Shown: positions 46,877 through 62,700 of the stretch, piece by piece | Position numbering within the stretch: the first letter of the stretch is position 1 | How the letters are laid out: each line of letters begins with the position of its first letter | Source: Crambe crambe | Taxonomy: Eukaryota; Porifera; Demospongiae; Poecilosclerida; Crambeidae | Direction: 5' to 3' | Assembly: GCA_963924555.1 (NCBI GenBank) | Contig: OZ004581.1 | Span: forward strand, 9,463,338-9,527,337 | DNA: 64,000 nucleotides | Position numbers and translations under genes: made by a program | Notes under the pieces: model-generated | Told to the model about the DNA's origin: nothing | The model's database searches: none | The model's input: the letters and a program-made list of their open reading frames with translations, nothing else

Positions 46877-48272
46877 ATGGATCGCAGTAGAATGTCCAAC
46901 AATAGTTTGCACCTTACTTCCACTGGTGTTGGGCACTCTTTTATGGGAAAATCACCGGATATTACACTCAAGGTATTTTACTAAGCTCCAGCTAGCTGGT
47001 AGCCTAAGGCTGTTTCCTATAACAGAGTAGGTTACACAAAGAATTACCTCCTTCTCTGTTGCGTGAGTACATGCCATCCAGTTGCAGACCACTGAGTCTG
47101 GACGACACTTACCAAACCTCAACACAGCTCCAGAATACTTATGTTGAGAGAGCTGTCCAGGCTGGTGGTGAGGTGACCAGCCCCCCTGTGCATGTACAAA
47201 AAAAGGCTCCTGGAAGCTGGAAAGTTACCTACATCCTTGATAACATTGACAAAGTAAGCACAGAGTCTACATAAGGACACAATTCTGTGTATTTAATGCA
47301 GTGATTTATCAGTTGAGTAGGAACACTTGTCGTCGTCCCTTGACTATGGGTAACCAATGCAGTGAGATGAAGGGAGAGTATCAAGGCAAGAGTGACCAGG
47401 TTGCATCCACCCTTCCTCTCCAAGTTCCAGGCCAGTGCTACAACCAAGACCTACTGCCACAAACACTCACACATCACTTCCAAAACAACCTCACCAAGGT
47501 ACTATTAGCTATGAAAGGTCAAAGCTCCTACACATGACATATTCTATATACAGGAACTTCCAGGAGCTACAGTGAACAAGAAAGCAAAGGGACGAAGTGT
47601 AGTGGTAAATGACCAAGCCGTACTGGATCGTCTGCAGCCATATGTCACCACCCAACAGTGGTTTCACCGCACATTCCCCCCAAAAGAACGTTTGCAGTAT
47701 CCTTGCAAAGACATTGCCACCTACTGGCAGTGTGAAAACTATCCAAAGGTCAGTCATACCATGGCACCTACTTCAATTCAAGCTGTATGCGGTCAAACTA
47801 GACACGTGGTTTTGGGTTGAAGTACAACCCCCTAGATTCTGAGAAGAAGAACGATAAAGAAGCTGTGATGAGGGACAGGATATTGTTCCATAGACCCACT
47901 ACTATACCTTCAGTACCACCACAATCCCTAGCTCCAGTCAGCTAGTAAGTCTGTCTCACTCCACTTACATTTAATTCACCATCTGTTTGTAATTGTGCAG
48001 TGGTTTGAGGAGTTTATATTCTGATAAGTACCAACGCCCACCGACTGACAAGAGGAAGACTCTCTTTTCTCCACTGATTCCTCCTACCACCACCATCACT
48101 AAAGGTAAGGAGAGTAAGTGTGCCTGGATGGTAATCCAATCTCAATATCTTGTCATCTACAGACGAGTCACTCTTGCATACAGTTCCTCTCATGTACAAA
48201 TGCACCAACAGCACATATGGGGACCATCACCATCCACCTGCTGATAAACTGCCTCTTCTGATGGGCAATTGA
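46877..48272 (+). CDS. Unrecognised protein, candidate ciliary component
   Basis: Seven exons (46877-46972, 47026-47253, 47313-47498, 47554-47748, 47823-47944, 48001-48104, 48163-48272), 346 residues, start MDRSRMSNNSLHL. I recognise no domain. The protein has no signal peptide or membrane segment and is rich in Pro, Tyr, Thr and Gln. It has spaced aromatic motifs (GSWKVTYILDNIDK, SRNTCRRPLTMGNQ, TQQWFHRTFPP, YWQCENYP, YSDKYQRPPTDK, HHHPPADKLPLLMGN). This low-complexity, tyrosine/proline-punctuated style is seen in many ciliary microtubule-inner proteins, and the X-box just upstream points the same way; both arguments are inference. The acceptors at 47312 and 47822 were chosen because they keep the frame, so those junctions are the least certain. 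The gene ends 134 bases from the convergent DDX3 stop. Confidence 0.6.
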
Positions 48273-48406
48273 TTAGATATATAGACTGTTCATAATAATA
48301 AGTTATAGTGAATCAGATTAATTAGTGTCCTGATTGTGACTAAATCTAAAATGGTCGAGTTCCTTGGCCATCGCAGTATGTTGGCATAATAGAGTTCTAA
48401 GGGTAG

Positions 48407-52708
<4,302 letters not shown>

Positions 52709-52976
52709 AACTTGATAGAGAAAATCAGTAAAATCATTCAAACCCCTTCTTTTCCAGGTTTCTGTTTCTGAGAAAAGAATGACAATGCACATGCGATATC
52801 TGTTCGTTTAATTAGAATCAGATAAAAATGAGGTCATTTTTGACCAATGAAATCCATTCTCCATCAGAATACGAACTTTTGGCGCACAGTTCATCCAAGT
52901 ATTCAAATTCCAAATTCCATGCTCATCTTGAATTTGCCTCTTCATTGATCTCTTCTCTTACGCGTGGTCTGGAGAT
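52709..52976. promoter_or_regulatory. Divergent DDX3 / cyclin B3 promoter with E2F-like and CHR-like sites
   Basis: 268 bases separate the two start codons. TTTTGGCGC (52877-52885) matches the E2F core. TTCAAA (52902-52907) is the reverse of the cell-cycle homology element TTTGAA. They lie 92 and 70 bases before the cyclin ATG, in the order usual for G2/M genes bound by DREAM/MuvB-type complexes. Short motifs like these also occur by chance. Confidence 0.4.
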
Positions 52977-55312
52977 ATGCCTAGAAATCCAAGAAGAGCC
53001 AGTGGCACCAAAGCTTTGCAAGCCATCAAAGAGACAGCTAACTTGGGAAGACACTCCAAAGTAAGTTCTACTCTAGCCTAGTTGTGTAGCTAACTAGCAT
53101 TCCCTCCTCTCTCCAGGTGCAGAAAGAGAATGCTGGAGGCTTAGGGCGACAGAAGAGAACATGCTCACCTACTTCTTTGGTGCCTGAACCAAAACGGAAC
53201 TTTTTAGGAGATGTCAAGAATGTATGCACCTAGTTATGTTCCTTCCTGTGCATCTAGCAATGGTGTCCCTTGGTTTCAATGCTGTGTTAGTGTCTACATG
53301 TATTGTCTTTGTATGTTGTACCAGTATCTTGGAAATATTCAAATGAGTGATGCCTCCTCAGTTGATTGCTATAGCTACTCTCATCAGCATTGCTTTCAAC
53401 TCTGTAGGTAATCAGGAATGGTCAAGGATCAAAGCCTTCAAAAGCTTCTTCAAATCTAGTCCTTGAGCGTGTGAAGCCACCCAGTCAGTCTTCTTCCAGA
53501 AAACCTCTCTCTTCTACTAGCACTAATCAAACCATCGACCTCACCCAAATAAGGTATGCAAGTACAGTGCCTGACACAGGATTTGCCTGTCTTTATCTGG
53601 TCAACATCAGCCCTTAAGCGACTAGCTATTTTAGCTAAGTAAGCATGCTATGTTATAATCATGTATGTGTTGAGTTTTCATCTGATTGAATTAATTATCA
53701 GCTGAGATGTTAGATGTTTGGGGGTTGATATATTGTGTGTCTGTAGTTCTGTTACCCCGGTGGCAGCAGTTCTGAAGGCAACCACACTCGATGACAGTAA
53801 CACTCTCTCCCCTGAAATACCATGCAAGGATAACATCCAATCACCAGGTGGGTGCGTTCATTGGGAGGGGTGTGTGCAGCAATCACTATGCACTGTAGAT
53901 GCTAGCAAGTCTGAATGTGAATGGAAGGACATAGACAAAGCAGAAGCCAATGATCCTCTCTTCTCCTCCGAATATGCTCCAGAGATCTACCAGTACATGA
54001 GACAGAGAGAGGTAAGTCATAAAAATGATTTGCAGGCCTGTCCCAGTGATGACCTTTATCAAAATACATGGTGGCATTAAAAACTAGTGAACTATACACT
54101 ACTCATATTCCATTAGATCCACTTTCTGGTGCCAGCATATATGTCATCTCAACCTGACATCACAGCCTCCATGAGGACTATTCTAGTGGACTGGCTGATT
54201 GAAGTACAGGAGAACTTTGAATTATTTCACGAGACCCTGTATCTTGCTGTACAACTCACTGATGCCTACTTGACGCGCAAGAATGTCAAGAGGGAGTACC
54301 TGCAGTTGGTGGGTGCCACATGCATGCTCATTGCTGCAAAGTTTGAAGTGAGTAATCTTAACAATCAGAGATTATGTACATTACCCTCCACCCACTCCCT
54401 CTGGGACCAATAATTATTTGTTTTGCAGGAACTGAGCCCTCCTTTGGTAGATGATTTCCTCTACCTGTGTGATGATGCATACACACATCAAGACATGCTC
54501 AAAATGGAGCGAGAGGTGCTTCATGCCTTGGATTATGACCTCAACATTCCTGTGGCCTACAGATTCTTGCGTCGTCTTGCTAGGGTATGTGACATTAATG
54601 CATAGTTTTCTAGAACTTACAATTGCTGGTGATGCAGGCAGCAGAGGCCACCATGGAGACACACACTTTGGCTCGCTACATCAGTGAGAGCACACTGCAA
54701 GACTACTCATTTGTGACCACACGACCCTCTGCTATAGCTGCCTCTTCCATGTACCTTGCTCTAAGAATGAAGAAATTGGGCCCCTGGGTGAGTTGTAATT
54801 CAAGTCCACGAAGATAGAGCTCAGTAGTATATATATTTTTTGATGTATAATTTAATTCTGTGCAGACACCTACTCTGGAGCATTATAGTGGCTACTCGGT
54901 GGATGAGATGTTGCCTCTAGTTAAGAGATTAAACACATTAATACAGACGCCTCTGGGTCAGACAGCCACTGTCAGGAGCAAATACTCCCATGAGTAAGAC
55001 TTTTACTAGCTACGTGACCCTGGACCTTCACAATCCAAATGGCCATTTTAATGACTATTTTGAGGTGCATTAAATGGAAACTAGAAAGTGCTTCATTCAA
55101 ACTGTATGCATTCACTAATCCAAATCTTTCACTACCAGATAGTGAGGGTCCACTGTACTTTGCGTGATTCATAAATAATGTGCTTACATCTATCTTTCTG
55201 TCTTCATCATGAGCTAATATATTTTATTCTTAGGGTTTTTTTCAAAGTAGCTACACTTGCCCCTTTGGGTGACATCGAAGAAGATGCCAAACTAGCAATG
55301 TCAGAGAGCTAG
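52977..55312 (+). CDS. CCNB3: Cyclin B3
   Basis: Mitotic/meiotic cyclin that activates CDK1. Nine exons (52977-53060, 53117-53221, 53408-53553, 53747-54011, 54117-54347, 54429-54584, 54638-54787, 54866-54993, 55234-55312), 447 residues. The amino end has a KEN box (VQKENAGG) and a destruction box (RNFLGDVKN), both signals for APC/C-driven degradation. The cyclin box starts at EYAPEIYQYMRQRE and includes MRTILVDWLIEVQENFELFH (the B-type MRAILVDWL signature with Thr for Ala). B3-type features are VDDFLYLCDDAYTHQDML, NIPVAYRFLRRLAR and the end RSKYSHEVFFKVATLAP. Vertebrate CCNB3 is far longer because of an expanded exon; this copy has the ancestral compact size. The start ATG was chosen because it reads straight into the KEN-box exon. 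A longer open frame beginning at 52828 is in another phase. Confidence 0.95.
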
Positions 55313-55919
55313 CACTCTCAACTGATTCATTTCTATGGCAACACCTCACCCCACTCCACCTACACTTGTATTGAATTTTTTCTTTCTACTTGTAAGTATT
55401 ATTATCATAGATTTTTAAACATTTTTTCCTTCCTGTTTTGTTGTGATAATAAGAGGAAAGCATGGGAGTGAGTATATGCCAGACCATAATGATGGAGAGA
55501 ATAATATTTAAGGAGACAGATGATTAATAATTATATAGTTATTAGAAATGTCATTGCTTTTGGATTAAGAGATGAGGCGAGTTGGTTCTTCTGGTTGGAC
55601 ACACTGCAATGCATGAATAGTTGCATTATTAGTATATTATGGAGCTCTATTTTAGTTAGCTACATATTTCAGAACCTCCATGCTGACTTGTGGTTACACA
55701 CCTGAGAAGAGTCTCCTCCATTTTGTACCACACAGCGACATAACTCTGTATTAGTGGCAGTCACGCAGTCCCTCCTTACACCTCCTTGGCCAAGAAGTAC
55801 ACAAGTGCACCTAGTTAGTGCACCATAATAATAACAAGTCCATTATTATGTAGTCAATTGGTGTTGATAAACAAACCATTAACTAACAGTCATCACAAAG
55901 TTATAGCAGTTAATGCTTA
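55313..55919. other. Gap between convergent cyclin B3 and collagen-VWA genes
   Basis: AT-rich DNA holding the 3' flanks of both genes. I see no coding region, repeat array or RNA gene. Confidence 0.5.
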
Positions 55920-58900
55920 TTAATACCTGCGACAACTCTCAATAGTCTCCCTAATCTCCCTGAGTTTGATTTGGGCAAAAGCTGAAGTGAAAGAGTTTAT
56001 GACATCTTGGTTAGAGTTGATTGAAGATTCTCTCAAGATGCGAAGTGCCCATGAAGCTCCACCCACTTCTAAGGCAAGGTCCACATAAGCATCCGCTGTA
56101 TTATTGTGAGGCTGTACAGACAACACATGCACCCTTAAACACACACACAACAGTCGAATAAGGTAGCAAGGTGGTGGTGATTCACAATATTATTATGATG
56201 TATACTTCAGTTATGTCTGAGATCAAACCTATAACGTACATTAGTGACTTGATAAGGACTGGTGGAGGTATTGAAAGTGCCTCCATCCTGCAGGATGTAC
56301 GACACTCCCTTGCTGTCCACACCTAGAACACTAGCATTTGTATTGTCAGCTAGTTCATAGTCTGCACTCACTATCACATTCAGCAGTATATCTCGAGACT
56401 GCAAGCATTAATACTTATGACATTGATAGTATCGATTAAGATTTGAGGGTAGCTAGCTACCTTCAACTGCTGCTCAATGATTGGTCTGGTTAAGTTCTCC
56501 CCCTCAGGGATGGGGACTCGGCCTTCATCTGTGATGAGAAGGATGTTCTTGGCTATGAAGGGACTAGCTCTAAAGGGTACTCTGTCCAGGGCAAACTGAA
56601 TAGCTTGGAAGCCATCCTCCATTAATCCTCTCGTAATAAGTTGTCCCTGAGCACGGGGAAAGTTTGCAGCCGAGTAACAAGGCATCCCATCCACTAATCT
56701 GAAATGAGCTGAACGCAGCGGGGGGAAAGCACCAAAGCCAATCAAGCAATAGCGATTATGGACATCTCCATCACCAACACCTGTACAGTTAATAATACAC
56801 TACCTATAATGTCTATAGCTATTGCTGTAGGTCTTTGCTCATTCTATTGTGGGGATAGCTAAACAAACAAATGCCAATGCAACTGTCACATTGGGTTGAA
56901 GCTACCACACCATTTAGCTACACTGGCCATTTAGAAAGTTAAAAAAGAATAGCTAGCTAATTGGTTTGCTAAGGACACCACTGCACACACTGTCTAGTGT
57001 GTGTGGCCTTCTAAACATGTAGCTAGAGCTGCAGACAATGACTTATTCAGAACCTTTTGGAATGCAATTGGAAGAGACAGACACAACCACAACTTTATAG
57101 TGATCCACACTAACACACACACACACATAAACATTATACATACATACATACATTCATATATGCACAGAATCCTCACACTACACACACACACACACACACA
57201 CACACCACAAACATACATACATATACGCTTACAAACATGCATGCATACATACATACTACTTGCCTGCACTAGTGAGGACTCTCTCCAGGAAAGGAACCAT
57301 AACAAGTAGCCACATTTGCTCATTGATCATGGATCCTGATTCATCCACCAGCAGCACCACATCAGCTGCATCCTGAGTACCTTGTGTCACATTAGACACA
57401 AACACCTACAGGGAGACATACAGACAAGGTCACCAGGGAGAGTGAATGGCAACTCTAGTTGGAGTAACCATTTACCTGATACCACTGGCCACCTACAGGC
57501 TGAGGGCCTAGGGGACTTTCACATGTGATAGCTGCATAAACAAGAACGAGTCACTTGTGAAATTACTAATTTATGTAGCTATAGCTACTTACGTCCTCCA
57601 CAATCATCCGTTTTCAAGCACTGGAGAAGAGAGATAGACGATAGTTTTTCAGGTTGCTACTAACACTTTAACTCACCATCCACATGGAACCATTGCAGAA
57701 GTAAAGTTTATTGAGGGTGGAATCGAATCGGATGACTCCTTGCAGTTCTAGAGTGCATGGATTCCTTCCTATGGGTGCCTGTACAACATGATAAAAGATT
57801 ATCCTTGGTAGGGGAGTTTGCTGTTTGTAGCTATGTATCATGTACCTAGAGCTAAAGCTACTGACCACGTCTATGGGGGGGCCAGGTGGACCTCTGTCTC
57901 CCTTCATTCCATCTGCTCCATCTTTGCCCACTTCCCCTGGTTTCCCTGGAGTACCTGCTCTACCATCTTTCCCAGGGGGTCCCTGTACTCAACACAATCA
58001 ATGGTTGAAATCAGCTCTTACCTTAGTCGCTTAGTACTTACTGTCCGGCCAGGTATCCCATCTTCTCCAGGGGTCCCAGGTTGTCCCTATGAAAATCATT
58101 TCAAGAATTATGGTTACTCAAAAAAAAATCAAAAAATCCATGGATTAGCTACTACATTATTTCTATCTGCTGGCTAGCTAGCTAAATACCAAATTCATTG
58201 CTTACAGGCATTCCCTTTCTTCCTGGCTCTCCATTCTCTCCAGGTTTGCCTGCACGTCCAGGGGGTCCCTGCTCCCCAGGAAATCCCTTACGCCCACTCT
58301 CCCCAGGCGGTCCTGTTTGTCCAGGTGGGCCCTGTATGAAAGTGCATCAGGAGACTCAAGCAAGAGCATCTCTATTATATGTAGCTAGCTAGCTAGCTAA
58401 TGTCGTAGCTAGTCAATTACTACCTGCATTCCCTTTTCTCCTGGCAGTCCAGGGTCTGCGGGTTTTCCTGGCATGCCCTATAATATATGTACATAATAAT
58501 TAGTAGCCCTTAGATAATAAAACACTTTGGAGAGCTATGCTATGTAGCTAGCATCTTTTGTTACTTACTTTCCGGCCTGGATCACCTGTTGCTCCTTGTT
58601 CCCCCTGCAGAATTGTGCATTATCTAATAATTATTGGCATAGATACATAGCGACTGTAGATATATTCACCTTTGGTCCGACTACAGGATCATTTTGGGGG
58701 ATGCGAGGAAGGTGTTGTGTGATGAATCGCAAGCAAAACTAGAGGAAATCAAAAGGATATCTTACTAGCTACCACAATGTCATAGAGCTAGAGCTAGCTA
58801 GATGAGTACATACTATTATTTACAACTTACATTTGCATCACAATAACCGGGAGCTCCTCTCACACCAGCATATCCCTAAAGATTATAAAATTTTCAGTGT

Positions 58901-59272
58901 AGCTGTAGCTAGCTAGTTAGCCAGCATACTAACTTGAGGACCAAGTGGTCCAGGAGAGCCTCGAACTCCTTTCTGACCCTTGCAGCCAGCAATGGGGCAG
59001 TCCATTGGCCAGCGCTTATTCCTTACTGCTGAACTAACCAAGTCTGCATGCAAATTAAACATCTTAGCTCTGCTTAACTGCTGTAGCTGCTATAGCTATA
59101 TCAATTACTTGGCACTGCTGATGAAAGGACAAGCAAGAGGGACAGCATAATCCCAGAAAACACAAAGCTGCTCCTATGAACAATACTGAATAGAGTTAAC
59201 TTTCCACATGATTCAACATGGCATTATCAAACTTAGCTAGCTAGCTACTAACCATTTCCAAGTTCTATTCAT
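55920..59272 (-). CDS. Secreted collagen with von Willebrand factor A domain
   Basis: Seventeen exons, 572 residues: 59253-59272, 59109-59173, 58934-59043, 58831-58875, 58670-58738, 58569-58604, 58424-58477, 58206-58331, 58042-58086, 57866-57982, 57677-57778, 57593-57620, 57476-57531, 57264-57405, 56461-56780, 56229-56398, 55920-56133. A signal anchor or signal peptide ([16 protein letters not shown]) is followed by a Cys-bearing start ([13 protein letters not shown]). A Gly-X-Y region is interrupted once by a short non-collagenous stretch ([15 protein letters not shown]). Pure collagen exons are multiples of nine bases and begin with Gly codons. Then comes a small Cys module ([28 protein letters not shown]) and a VWA domain with all MIDAS residues (DESGS, Thr in LITRGL, Asp in LITDEGR). 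It is probably an extracellular matrix protein with metal-dependent ligand binding. The intron after 57264 uses a GC donor. Confidence 0.88.
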
Positions 59273-59702
59273 GTTGTGAATCTTGAACAGAATGAAAAGT
59301 GATGCTAGCTATAGATAGTTAGCTATTATCAACTACTTCATGATCACAATATGTGGCATTCCATTTCAAGTAGCTAGCTATAATTATTATTATATTGATA
59401 TTGCTCAAGACAAAACTTTGTTTTTAGTGAACAATTCTGCATGGGTGGGTGCACAGTTGTGGCCTCTCTACATTCCACACATTCACTATTAGCTACAACA
59501 GTTCCATTAAATGATAATAACACACACACAGACTTCTAATCTAGACACTATAATGTCTATAACTTGCTTTGTGATAAAAATCATAACTGTAGCTATCGGC
59601 TATAATATAGTTAAAGCTGCCGTGCTGTCTAGTTATTCACAGATTTGAGCAAACTAACGAAGACTCTATAGACTATTGCTAGATACATACAGTTAGTAGC
59701 TA
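59273..59702. other. Gap between filamin stop and collagen-VWA start
   Basis: 430 bases between two minus-strand genes. It should hold the filamin 3' flank and the collagen-VWA promoter. It is AT-rich with several TAGC tetranucleotide runs. I see no recognisable element. Confidence 0.5.
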
Positions 59703-62700
59703 TCAGTTTTTCTTCTTCTTTCTTGCTTTGCATGCAGACTCATGGTGCTTGGTCAGCAGAAAAGGAGCTCCCTTGAATTGCACATAGTTCCAATACAGCC
59801 TCAGGTCATAAATCTCTCTATCTTTGTCATCAAAATTAATTGTAGCCATTTCTGGTGTAACGGTGAAGGCAATTGGAACTGGACTCGATTTTTTACCATG
59901 CACATTGACCTTGGCAGAAAGAATGCCATAGTAAACACGTCTTGCGATGCCATAGTGACCATACTTCAAGCTCTCCAGACCCTCTACTTGTGGTGGGTGT
60001 GTTGGAGGACCAGAAGTGTCCAATTTAAATGGCGACCCCTTAATCTCATGCCCAAAGCTATAGACACGTACTAGGTATTTGCCCCTGCGATGACCCCACA
60101 AGCTAATCTGATAGCGTCCTCGCTCGTACTGCTGTAATGCTGGTCTCGGTGGCAAACGGTCGTGGATGGAGTGTGCATTTGTCGATTGTGTGTGATGAGA
60201 TTCATTATCTTCCTCTGCATCGACAGATCCACCATCCTTTTGATTGTCGCTGCCTTGTTCTTCTATCTCTTGTAAGGATGCTGTTACAATAGTTCGTGGT
60301 CCAGCCAGAGGATCGAAGCTTATAGTGACAGGAGGTCTCTTCAGTTGTTGTTTGAACGAAAGAGAGAATGGAGAATCTTTGATGGCAAGGCCATACCAAT
60401 GAACTTCAACTTCAAAGTCATCATCTTGTGTTGGCACAAAGCTCACTTTAAAGAGATCAGATGATTCTTCTTCAATGCTATGTGAGACTATTTTACGTGT
60501 TGCAGTCGAAAAAACAGTGACTGTAAAGTCCTTGCAAGATGTCTTACCCGCTTCACTCGTATCAAAGAACATTTCTATGGGGTTTCCAGCTCGAAATGGA
60601 ATCATGAAGTCATAAGATATCACCTTTTCCACATTGGGGATGGAGGTCATATCAAGAGTGAAGGGACAGTCTGGCAGTGGCTTCCCACAGTACTCCACAG
60701 TGAGTTGGTACACATCAGGTACAGTAGTACGAACGTTTATCAGGAATTCTCCTTCACCTTTTTGGGTGAACTGAACATGAGCAGGATGAGTGAGTTCTGT
60801 GCCAGTCTCTTTACCGACAGCTCTCACTGCAAACTTTTCGTTGATTGGTCGAGCTGCAGTGGCTGTTTCAATGGAATCTGGCAGACTCACTGATTTAAAT
60901 CCTTTGAGAAGTGCACCTTCAGCCTTCAAGTCCACCTCGACAATACAGTGAGTTCCATCATGTGGAGCATCCCTTGCAGTAAGTTTTGAGTTGGGTAAGT
61001 GGATGGTGGGTTGTAGCGTCTGTCTCACTTCTCCATAACTTAAGTCCACATCAAAGGTGCCTTCATCATCGGGAGTGAAGTCGATTCGATGAGTTCTTGT
61101 GTTGACTTTGTGCACCTTGCATGGGACTTGTTTCTTTGTGGGACTTGTGACGACTGCCTCCAGAGGTGGAGGGGCAAGGTGGTCAGATTGGACAACAATG
61201 CTGATGGGGTGGTGGGCATAATACTCTGTTGGGCTTTGGCCCTGTTGGGGGTATTTGACCTCAAACTTTGTACCGTTGTCCGGAGTAGGTGCACCTTTGT
61301 AGGCAATGTACATGGTGTACGTTCCTTCTTCTTTCGGTACAAATGTGACAGAGAAGATGTTTCTTTCTCCTTTCTTTGGACAAACTTTTGGGAGCTCTAT
61401 TCCTCCCGAGCAGTCATACACACGAATATCAAAGTCTGTAAGTGGTATGTCATTGTCAAGGTCAGCCTCTTTAGCATCAAGGGTTACCAGTATGGGGCGG
61501 TTTGGAATATATGCTTTCTTCTGTTCTGGAATTACAATGACCTTGTTATTGTAAGGACTGCCTGGAAGAGCTTCAGTGACCTCAAATTCTCTGTCTGGAA
61601 TGATTGCATCTTTATACTTGATCGTCATAACATACTTATCTTTTTTTCTTGGTACAAAAGTAATTGAAAAGACGTTTTTCTCTTCTGCGTCAGGTTTCAT
61701 TTGCATGGACACGGCTTCACCAGAACTGTTTCGAACTTCCACGCTGAAATCTTCCACGACTATAGTATTATGAGGATCAATATCTTTAGCATCAAGAGTG
61801 ACTGAAATGGGTTGGTCAGTCATCAAATTACTGTCAAACTGTGGACGAATGAAGGGGCTGGTTGTAGTATTGCCATCAGGTGGAGGATGTCGATCAACAT
61901 GATGTTGAATGACAGGGTATCTCACTTGAAACTCTGTTCCACTATCTGGTATTGGTTTGCCCTTGTAATCAATATCCATTCGATAAGTGCCTTTCTCTCT
62001 TGGAACAAAGTCTATAGAAAATGTATTTTTCTCTTCGGGAATGAGCTGGACTTGTATGTCAGACACAAGCTTATCTGAGTTATTGTATACTTTGATATTG
62101 AAATCTTCTTTTCGAACGTCATTGGGAAGGTTTGTAGCATCCAGAGTTATGATAATAGGCTGGTCGATTATCAAATGGCTCTCAGGTTTTTCACGAATAA
62201 AGCACTGGGAGGCAGGCCCAGAAGAAACTTTGACTTTGTAGGGGCTGCCACTCACATGCCATGTCTTGAACTTCACATCAATTTGGACGTGATCGCTGAC
62301 TGCTGCATCTTTGCAATCGCAGTAAGGACATTCAGAGCACGGATTAGGAACTATCTGATAATTGCACCTGCAAGGGCATCAAATAGATAATAATATTACT
62401 CTGTAATTAAAATGGGTAGCTTTTTATTAACTGACCTGTATGCAGTCATGTCACCTCCCAGTCGCTCAAGGCTTTGTTCGATAGTGTGCTGTGAATTATG
62501 AGGGCATAATATGACTTGCACTGATAGATCCCTATCTCGGGGATGAAGATCACAAGATTCGTTGGTAATGATGTCAAACTCATTTTCAGCTGGGCCTACA
62601 ACTGCCCATCTCAACCCACAACCTTGCAAACTCCAGCGAGAGGGGTCAGAGATGAGGATACTGTGTGGAGCATGGGGGATGGGAAAGTCGTTCCAGCATA

